Source: Asterias rubens (taxonomy: Eukaryota > Echinodermata > Asteroidea > Forcipulatida > Asteriidae). Taken from it: a stretch of 64,000 bases of DNA. The position numbers were made by a program, and so were the translations under genes. The notes below the pieces were generated by a model that worked only from the letters and a program-made list of their open reading frames with translations, was not told where the DNA came from and made no database searches. Shown piece by piece: positions 38,401-49,300 of this stretch (positions are counted from its first letter, which is position 1; each line of letters begins with the position of its first letter). The stretch is taken from positions 10,231,036 to 10,295,035 of the forward strand of contig NC_047073.1 of assembly GCF_902459465.1 (NCBI RefSeq). The letters are read 5' to 3'.

Positions 38401-41400
38401 GAGCAGAGTCTTACCAACTAGAGCACCAAGATTGTCCAGTAGCTGGAGGCAGTTCCAATCCTATTAAATCCTTGCGGTACCCACTGCTAAAATATAGTAT
38501 CCTACACTGTAAATAAGTGTCGATGCTGAAAAAAAAAAGTCTGAAACTGGAATCCAGACCTCATTAGTAGGTAGATTGAATAATGGAAATTCCATCTTTT
38601 TATAGCCCCCTGGAGTTTGTTCATTTGTTTGTTTCCGTATATCACAACTAGACAATCTCTAAATAGATCCCAAGGAGCTTTTGGGACTAGTATCCTCAGC
38701 ACTAGAAAAGTAAATCAAAGAGCATGCCTTTTTGTTATCTGGAGAAAACTACAACAGTTTTTGTTAACCAGCAGACTTTTAAAAGTCTAAATTCATTAAA
38801 GGTTGTTTGGCTTCTGACTGGCACCCCGAGTATAGATTGACAAAATAGGGACACCTCAAATATAGGGCTAGATAGCTCAGTTGGTAGAGCGCCAACCCAT
38901 TAATCCGGAGGTCGTTGGTTAAAAGTTAAAAGTCTGAAATTTCTTATCCCTTCACTTACCGTTTTCTCCTCTACCCCAGGATAAAACTTCATTGTCGTTA
39001 GTGACAGCCATGACATGTGACGCCCCACATGAAACCTTGACGACCTCATAACCTAGCAACTCCTCCACAATCTTTGCCTGGGAGACGTCGTGGTAGTCAC
39101 CATGACCCAGACAACCGTGAGCCCCACTGCCGTAGGTCATTAAAATGCCTCGATCTGAAGAAAAACAAGCTTTCGTATCAATATGTAGTTTGTATACAGA
39201 CTCGTTGACATTTATCACTCTGTCCCAATAAAGGCATGTTCCCTGCCTGCAGTAGTAGTAACATACACCGATTCTAATTTAATAAAGAAAGAAGACAGAC
39301 TACTTTTACCTCTCCAGACTAGGTTTTGTGAGGCTCTGGCCAAGTCGGGGCTACAGCTACGCTACGGCTGGATTTCCGTGCCATCATGTGTTGACATATA
39401 AGACGTCATTAGCAACACACTTAGCAACATAGCCGCAGATGTAGTTTGAACGGTAGCAAACAAAGACGGCCACTATAATAAAGGTTTAATGTGTATAGCC
39501 TCCCACACAACACCTCAGTTTTCTCATAATACACCTGGTTGTGGAGAAGCATATTATGGTTAAGCAGAGATGCCAACATTGAATTTTAAAAAAGAGTAGC
39601 ATCTCCCAAATGTTTAGGGCGAGCGCAGCTTGGGCTCCCTCTACCAATCTTTCTATTACTCTCTACAATGCTAATTAGCTCATTTTCAGGCATTGTTGTG
39701 AAATAACAATTATCTGTATGCATCAACAGAACAGCTACAAATGTTTATAGTGGCCAGTGAAAAAAAAAAATTGAAAAAAACCCTGATTTCCCTCATCTTC
39801 TGACTATGTTTCAAAAATAAATGTAACATAAAAAAGGGTGGCCTTACTTAAATGTTTTTGTTTTAATGATCAGAAACGCCACAACAAGCTATTGGGAGAG
39901 AGAGAAAAAAAAAAAAAAAACCTGTCCGGATTTTGGGCCAAAAATACGTGTCCGTATTTTGGGCATTGTCTGGACATCGGCGCTACAATTACTGGTAGGA
40001 AAACATGGAAACTGTCGAGCTTAGACCTCACAGGCCACTCAGTTGAAGGTATTTTTGTTCAGATGGTCTCCTTTTTTTGTCGCCATTATTTCGTACTTTT
40101 TTTGCCAAGCTTCGATGAAGTACATGTACAGCCAGTGTGGGCACAATAATAGTGGATACATGAGGAATGAGGTTACTGTGACACGTTAGCTCACACACAA
40201 CCTCATTCCCCACGCACGTGTGCACTATTCCCCATCGTGTAATAGAGATCAATGGGTACGATCTTGCAGAAATGCACTAGCGTAAAAAATGCACACTCAG
40301 GCGGCCAGCCAGCGGGGGAGGGCACGCAACAATCATTATGTCGAGTACATTGTTCGAGTGAATTCGCCGCTATTATTCAACACTGCGTTCTAAAACTAAA
40401 AGTGTTTTTTTCTTTTCTGTTACAATTGTTCTGATATTTTTCTTAATTTTTATTTCCACTTAATAGTTCATTCGTTGTTTGCATGTATTGTACGATTTAA
40501 TAAAATTATATTGGGCGGCTTGTTTAGCGTGTTTTATTGAGTATTATCGTAGCGTCGTAGTCACGGCTCGAAATCGTATTTGCTACGCCCAAATCGTGTA
40601 TGTTGGTATCTCTGGTTAAACTTTTATAAAATCTCAATGATTTATTGTAGTATTTTTGTTCAAAGGTAACATTATGTCCGCTGAGCAGTCAAACTTTGCT
40701 CGTTCATTGAGTAAGACCAGTCCTGATACTTCACAGAGGCAATGAAGGCGGTTACCTCCATGCCTCCATGATCATTGCCTTGGTGCCCTTAAATGCCCCA
40801 GTAGAAATTTATGCCCTTAACAAAGGAGGAATTGCTCCTTTAGATTGTGATTTGGTTCCCTAGGCTTTGGTTTGCTTTTTTCATTTTTTGTATTGTCTCT
40901 AATTGTTTTCCTAATGTTTTGAAACCATACATTTCTAGTAATTAATGCTGTGTGTCTTTCATGTTTTTAAAGCCTAAACGAATAAATAAATAAATAAATA
41001 AAATGCCTTGGTGCCCTTGCCCTTTCAAAAACAAAGCATACAGGCCTGAAGTTGTAACTCACCAGTCAGACACGCTGTAAACATATCCCCACACGACACA
41101 TGTTGAATGGTAACCGCTGACTGCCCCTCTAGAAAGCGTGGTATGAAGGATGGATACGACTGGTCCACTGCACCTGGTAGCATGGTAGCTGAAGACCCTA
41201 CAGAAGAAGACTGAAAAATAAACCAAGAGTATAAATTGACCAAGAAAAACCAAAAACTCTAAAAACAAATCTTTAAGTTCAGTAAGGGATTCAAAAAGTG
41301 AATTTAAAAAGATCTTTTAAGTATACGATTGATTTTACCAAAAACAAAAAGTTTCAATCTGAAAGCTCACAAATTATAAAGTTCATACCATTACCAATCT

Positions 41401-42300
41401 TCCATACAAACATTTACATCTGAAATACTGTCAAAATCTTTCAAGGATCTACAGATCACTGTAACTCGATTGCCACAATTAAAATAAGCTCAAGATGAAC
41501 GTGCACAAAATCTCTTAATAGCATGAACTGTTTTGTTGTCTTCACTTAAACGCAACTATTTAATCGGATGAGTGTAAAAGAATCTACTCTTCACCCCAAA
41601 ATTATGTACTTTTCCTTTAAGACAATATTGGTAATAACTCAAAATCATTTTTAGCATAAACACTTACTTGATAACAAGTAATGGGGAGCTGTTGATAGTA
41701 TAAAACATTGTGAGAAACGGCTGCCTCTGTTCGAGAAAGAAGTAATTTTCCACGAATTTGATTTTGAGGTTTCGAAATCAAGCATCTGAAAGCACACAAC
41801 TTCAGGTGACAAGGGTGTTTTTTCTTTCATTATCATCCCGCAACTTGAGCTCAAATTGTCACTGGTTTGTTTACTTATGCAGTTGAGATACACCAAATGA
41901 GAAGACTTGTCTTTGACAATTACCAATAGTGTCCAGTGTCTTTAAAGGTTAGGATGTGTACAACCAAACCAGTAAACTATGTTTTTTTAATTGATGGAAG
42001 TTTTAAACTTTAACCTTTACATCCAATCAATTAAAAAAGTCTACTATAGCTTGTAGTCTCTTTAAAAGTCACTCTTTGTAATTTTAAGCAGCCCTTTTAC
42101 CTCCCAAATGATAAGTCGTCCATTTTTGGTGACGGCAACTCTCTGAGTGCGACCAGTGGACACCTGAATGACCTGGATGTCGCTGTGAGGGAGGGGGAGA
42201 CTGATGGGCGTGGTGACCCCATGACCCCAGCAGTAGACTGTGGATAGGGGCTGTAGCTTCGGCAGGTTGGAGTTACTGCTGTCTAGGACCAGCTTGGAGC
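35438..42300 (-). CDS. NEK8: NEK8 RCC1-repeat exons 8-15
   Basis: About residues 304-705. RCC1 blade motifs recur: [11 protein letters not shown] (exon 8), [19 protein letters not shown] (exon 9), [17 protein letters not shown] and WGRGENGRLGLD (exons 10-11), [12 protein letters not shown] (11-12), GSNQFGQLG (13), and [15 protein letters not shown] (14). In the family this beta-propeller is needed for ciliary targeting. Exon 15 adds only nine codons. Exon 7 (43168-43247) encodes a Ser/Lys/Arg-rich linker between kinase and propeller. Confidence 0.93.
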
Positions 42301-43256
42301 CTAGAAGGCAGGAATCAAATATGAATATGGAATGAACATTACATTAACTTCCAGGGAGTTCTGCAGCTCTTCAGCCAGCTTGGAAGGCTACAGCAGTGTT
42401 CCCATTGAACTTTAATCTTGTTAAAGTACCGCAACTTTTCTATAGAATGACAAAATTAAATCCAACGTGGATGCATGGTAAAATGACCTCCTTGTCAAAT
42501 TACCACGACCCTGATGTAAAACTAACTTGTCGAAAGAGGTCCTGAAAGACTTCCCCGCAGCCATAATAATTTAAGATGGCCACAAAAAGGCAGATATCAA
42601 ACATGAATATGGAATGAACATTATGTTAACTTCACCCAGTGCTGAAAGGCTAAAGCCGTGTTCCCATTGAACGTAATCTTGTGAAAGTACCGCGACTTTT
42701 CTGTAGACCAACAAAATTAAATCTAACAGGGATGCATGGTAAAATGACCTTCTTGTCAACTTACCACAACCCTGATGTAAAACTAACTGGCCGAAAGAGA
42801 TCGCAAAAGACTTCCCCGCAACCACGTCATCTGAACAGGGCCGCAAACAAAGGCCAATGGGAACAGCTCCACGCTCCAGGGCCAATTTCAAAAAGCTGCT
42901 TTAACAGAAAATATTGCTTAACAATTTTCTGCTTAGCAGAAATGAGCCATATATCAGTCAAAAATTGCACATGTGACATGGTGTTTTGGCTGGTAACACT
43001 GTTCTGGTAACAGGTGGGAACACATGGTAGAATTACACCAAAGCCAGCCATGGTAACTTTCCGCATGGCAGCTGAGAAAAAGTCCAATGGAAGCACAGCT
43101 TTAGAGATGGGGAAAACTCAAAAATAAAATTAAAAAACAGATGAAAGGGAAGAATTCCTTCACTTACTTCTGCGGGACAGGGACTTGGTACTTCCTTTGC
43201 GGTTTGAACCCTTGGAACTTGATGTCATCCCAAGAGATTTTGGGATCCTATGAGTA

Positions 43257-43317
<61 letters not shown>

Positions 43318-46300
43318 TCGAAGTCTTATAATTATAGTGCACGTATCTACCAAACAAGGTACTCAAGGCGCTGAGTTTATGATACAAACTTTTTCAGAAA
43401 TAATACAGCACAAAAACCAAACGAGTCTAAGCTGAAGGTTGTATTCAAGTGAGGGTATATTTTTGGTAATCACTCTTAAAATTAATGGCACTAAAAAAAA
43501 CTACTTGGTTAGAAGTACAGAAGCTGTTGGTAAAACATAAGGATTTTGAGAATCATTTCACTTTGAAGAAATGTGGTTATGGTAAAAAACTGTCAGTTGT
43601 TATCCCCCAATCATTTGAATTTGAGAAATGTTTCTGTTGAAAAAGTTCTCTCAAATTTTTCTGTTGAAAAAGTTATCTCAAATTTTTATGTCGAAAAAGT
43701 TTCTCAGATTGTGTATTCCGATGACAGATCATTCTTTCTATGTGACATAACTGCTCTGAATTTTCGGATACATCTCATTTATGTAGGATTAAAACAATCA
43801 ACTGGTTTCAAAATCCAAGGTACATGTATACGCGGGGAATAAATAACAGAACCAGCACTCCCACAAAATAGTTTTAGAGACAGAATCGTCAAATCATGAT
43901 GACAAGAGAAGAACAAAACCCTAGACTAACTTGATAGGGCATTTGACTCGTCCAATCTCCATGTACACATTGGCAAGCATTTTGATAACGATGGGCTCAG
44001 CGATGACTTGGTTTATGGTCGGTCTCTTGTCGGGATCGAGGTGAAGCATCAGAAGCAGGAGACGTTTCAGATCGTCGCTGTAACGCTCCGAGATCGGCGC
44101 GATAGATCCTCGCATGATCTTCATCACCAACGCTGGTAGATTCTGTAACGGCACCAATAGAAACAGAAAACGTGTCAGGCATTTGAGAATCTGCTGAGTT
44201 GTCTCTTCCTTGGCACATCGATTCTCCTCTGAATTTGACTTCAAGGAGGAGGCGAAAGATGGGGTTTGATACCCTCACCTAGCATGTGAAGGTTAGGGTT
44301 AGGGTTAGGGTTAGGGTGTGTCGTGGACGAGCAGTCTAAGCACAATGTTCCAGATGAACTTTGATGTCAATAAAATCTGCTATTAGCAATATGAAATTTA
44401 TATTTTCTCATATTTTGTTTTGAAAATGCTAAAGACAACTTACGTCTGCCTCAAAGGCCCTCCGCAATGTGAGCAGCTCATAGAGAACACATCCTACAGC
44501 CCAAATATCACTCTTTTGGTTGTAGCTGTAAAGGTGTTAAGGTTACAAATAGGCCTGGGCGAATTATTTGAATATCCGGTTAATGGCGAATAGGTTTTCC
44601 TACATGTAACCGCGAATGCCTTTTTTTTTCTTAACCGGATATCCGCAATGGGCGCGAATACCTATTTATAAACCGGATAGTCCTGTAATTACAACCAAGT
44701 AACCGGATATTCTTTTAATATCCGAAATTCCGCGGGTGACAACTGATAGGAATGTTTTGTCTGAATCCTTATGAAACTTCTATTAAGACAGCATAAAACA
44801 GCATAAATTAAGTATGATCTATGCTCACCTCCCTGAAGAATTACAACAATGACATTTCTGACGTAATTTGTTCAAAGATTACGAAAGTTTTCCTTCACGT
44901 AGAGTCAATCACGATCAAAAGAAAAAGCAAATCGCCATTATTTTAATGAATGAACCGAGTGACACTGTCTAAAACTAATATCAATCCGCCCATAAGATCT
45001 TCTTTTTTTTTTTAATAGCGCCCTCTAGCGATGAAAAAAACTATTCGAATATCCGGTTAATTTCGGATAGTTGGCCAGCGGTAACCGGATCCCAAAATTT
45101 CACTATTCGCCCAGCACTAGTTACAAATCTGTACAAAAATAACTCTCCAATATTTCACTGGGATTTTAGATGCCAAGTTGTCAAACTTGAAAGAAAAACT
45201 TAAACATTGTGCTATGATGGAATCTTATGATGTCTAAAATTTGATATGCCATAATTGAATTAAAGCGATTTCACTTACCGACCTTTGTGATTTATCACTT
45301 GATATTTGAAATAAAAAGTTGTCACCTTCAGGTGATGCTTCTGTTGCCGCTTCCAATGTTGTATTATAAACTTGGGTGTGATCCCTGGCTTACAACAGTT
45401 AACGGTTGTATGGCTAATGACTGGCACCCCCAAAAACAAAGATAAGATGTTGACAGAATAGGGAGATCGCCAACCTTAGGTCTAGATAGCCCACTTGGCA
45501 GAGCGCCGGCACGTTAACCTGGAGTTCGCAGGTTCAAGTCAATTTTTCTTTGTTCAATTCAAAAAATTAAGGGAATCAATGTGTGGTGAAGAGGTTTTCA
45601 ACTAGTGGTTTAATCCCAACGAGGCCTGGTTCTTGATAATTTACCGAGACGAAGTTGAGGTATCAAGAACCAGGCCTCAGCGGGTTTATACAACTAGTTG
45701 AAAACCGACTCAACACACTTTGATTCCCATTCATAAATACCTTTTCGGTCAAAAAACACCAACACTTATAAGCACAGGTGCAAACTCGCGTGTAACGCCC
45801 ATGTTTCAACAATTTTTACTGGTCATAAACAAAGGTTTATACACACCCACATGACGTGCTCTCCACCAATAGGAATAGCGAAACTGTCTGAGGTATTTAT
45901 GAATATGCAAATAAAGCTTGGTACCGGTAGACGTTTTAAAATGTAACCATAAATCCCCTTCTTTCGGTCAAAGTGATTTTTTCCCTGCCTTTTAAATCTG
46001 TGGACCCTGGTTCAAATCCTGCTTCAGACGAGCAACCTGCATTTAGATTTGTCTCTACATGATCTGATTGCTCCGGTTCTCCAAAGTTGAGGTTTTCCTC
46101 CCACATCTAAAACTGACATTGTTTATTGTCTTTTTTACACCAGTATCTTCAGGCCTACGGGTCACAGTGCAAAGCACTTTTTATTAAGACTCCTTGCTTT
46201 CATTGCCAGAAAGTTATCTTAAAGGCAGTGGACACTATTGGTAATTACTCAAAATAATTATTAGCATAAAACCTTTCTTGATGACGAGTAATGGGGAGAG

Positions 46301-49300
46301 GTTGATGGTATAAAACATTGTTAGAAACGGCTCCCTCTGAATTGCCATAGTTTTTGAGAAAGAAGTAATTTTCCACGAATTTGATTTTGAGACCTCAGAT
46401 TTAGAATTTGAGGTCTCAAAATCAACCATCTAAACACACACAAATTCGTGTAACAAGGGTGTTTTTTCTTTCATTATTATCTTGCAACTTCGATGACCGA
46501 TTGAGCTCAAATTTTCACAGGTTAGTTATTTTATGCATATGTTGAGATACACCAACTGTGGAGGCTAGTCTTTGACAATTACCAATAGTGTCCACTGCCT
46601 TTAAGTAGGATTTGAAAGTTGGCATGGTGGGAAGTTAGCCATAGCACCATGTGTAACTCTTTTCTGAGTAGTGTTTTAATTATTTTGTTTTTTTGGTTAA
46701 AATTTTTGTTGTGGCAAAGCGCCTGGGAGCATTTTTAATGGATTTGGCGCTATATAAATGTTTTTTTATTATTATTGTTTATTAGTGTTTGTTCTGAAAA
46801 GAACCGGGTGGTTGACAACTCATCCTCACGACGATCAGAGCATACTGATCGAAACATGGAGTTTCCAACCACTGGTTATTCTCAGAACCAAAACTACATC
46901 CTCAAAAGAGATTTACACATGGTGCTATGGCAAACCTCACCCGAGTAAGTTATCTCACTACATTTCAAAAGGATACGGTTTCCCTTCACAAAGTTCCGGT
47001 GAGATGTAGCACGGAGTTCCAACCACCGTGAAGGCTTTACTCTTACTGCTGAGGATCTTAGAGATGCCAAAGTCTCCGATCTTCACCACATCCCGACGCT
47101 TGTTGAGCAGGATATTCTGTGTCTTCAGATCCCGGTGGAGAATTTGCTTGGAGTGTACATGCTGAAGGGAGAGAAGAAGCTGGCTGAAGAGCCGCAGAAC
47201 TTCCTGGAAGGAACAAAATAGGTCAAGAAATCATTTCCTAGAAAGTTATCTCCAGTATTTGAACTATAAATTTTATTCCGAGCACATAAGGCGCACAAAG
47301 AGAAAAATTAATGGTAACAATAACAGAAAGCTTAATACTGATTTAGAAAGAAGGTTTGAACAAATTTGTCTTTAAACTAGAGTTTAAGCGCTGAAGGGAT
47401 GTGTAGATGTACAAAGATCTCTTGGGAGCGTGCTCCAAACTCATGGAACAGCCATGCAGAATGACCTGTCTCCCCCATGACCGCCTCGATCTGGTCTCAG
47501 AGAGCCTGTTATGAACTAGTAGTTTTGTTGGCTAGAAAACATGATAACTCTGGACACATTTAAGCATCCCATAGCACAAGTAGCGACAATAACGGGATTT
47601 GGAAATGCTTAGTTTTAGATGTGGAAGGAAAACCCAAATGAGGACAACCCATCCAATCAGGTAGGCTCTAAAAACCCAATTCACATGTAAGACTCTGGTC
47701 TGAGGTGGGATTCGAACCTGGGTCCACAGAGATGAAAGGCAAGGAAAGAAATCACTGAGCCGTCAGCCACCCAGATTTCAATGGACGCTTTCTGCCATCA
47801 TTATCTTTAATATTGATTTAGCCGAGTAGCGCAAATTTGTAGCACAAGCTGTAGGCCTATACCTTCCCAGGGAGCTGAGATGGTTCAAGGAATGAATTAA
47901 ATGGCCCAGTGACCAGGGGTTCAGTAATAATGTTGGAAGCACTTTGAGATGCCCTTCATCAGGTGTGTATTGCACTAAATAAATGTAAATCTGTGAACTT
48001 TTGAGTTTTGTGTCTTACCTAAAGTTTGTTACAGATATTCTGTTCCTCTAGAAAAACACAAACCACAAACCATAGTACACCAATATACACTCACCCCTTC
48101 CTCTAATAACGCATTCCCTCTATGTTGAAGGTACTCAAATAACGTTCCACCTGAAATAAGAAGTTTAAAAAAATCACCCATTCTTAAAATCTATTTTTAA
48201 TTCCATGCTGAAATACTGTATTTAGTCATTGACATGTATGTAATAGGGATATAAATGGCCTACATGTACATGTACATAGATTGCACCTGTTTATGTGAGT
48301 CTTTTCATGTACATGTCGGCCTGTCTGTAACTATTTTGTCTGTCTATCTACATGTAGGCTGGGATCTTTTGCTTCACCCCAACCAATTTGGTTAATGATC
48401 ACTTTTGGGCGATTCCATGAAAAGGTGGAATTTTTATCATATCATTCCAAACATGTCCAAGTGTCAGGGGAATTTTTTGTATTCTGTTCGGATATTGTTA
48501 ACTGTGAAAAAAATTACTTTTCCAATAGTGCACTTTGGTTGGGAAAAAAAGTACTGCTTTCTATGGTTTTATCAATTTGACCTATTTTTATAGTCAGTAT
48601 CAATTTTCTTGAAAACAGTATAAATGAGAGCAAGTATGGGCAGTATTCTTTCAGAAAAAATATGTAAAATTTCAATACAAATCAATATACACTTATGTCA
48701 ACACGTGGTTTGAGGTACTCTCAGAGAGCGTAACGCGTGTTACCAAAACACACCCTTTTAAATATAATTACTAAACAACCTGGTTTCAAATGCTGCAACT
48801 TTTAATTTTCCTCCTACTAATAAGGGCTCATGTAAAAACAGTAAAAACTTAGATGAATTCTTAACCACCGCTTCACGATGAGCCTCCGAAAACTGTAACG
48901 CGTGTTACCAATGTAACGCGTGTTACCAATGTAACGTGTGTTACCAATATAACGCGTGTTACCATGTAACGCGTGTTACCAATGTAACGTGTGTTACCAA
49001 TGTAACGCGTGTTACCATGTAACGCGTGTTACCAATGTAACGCGTGTTACCAATGTAACGTGTGTTACCAATGTAACACGTGTTACCATGTAACGCGTGT
49101 TACCAATGTAACGCGTGTTACCAATGTAACGTGTGTTACCAATGTAACGTGTGTTACCAATGTAACGCGTGTTACCAATGTAACGTGTGTTACCAATGTA
49201 ACGTGTGTTACCAAGCCCAATACACTGTATACAATGGTCAGATGGGCACAGCACACAGTTTAAAAACTTAAATATTCCTGCCACGTTCCATGGCCTGGTA

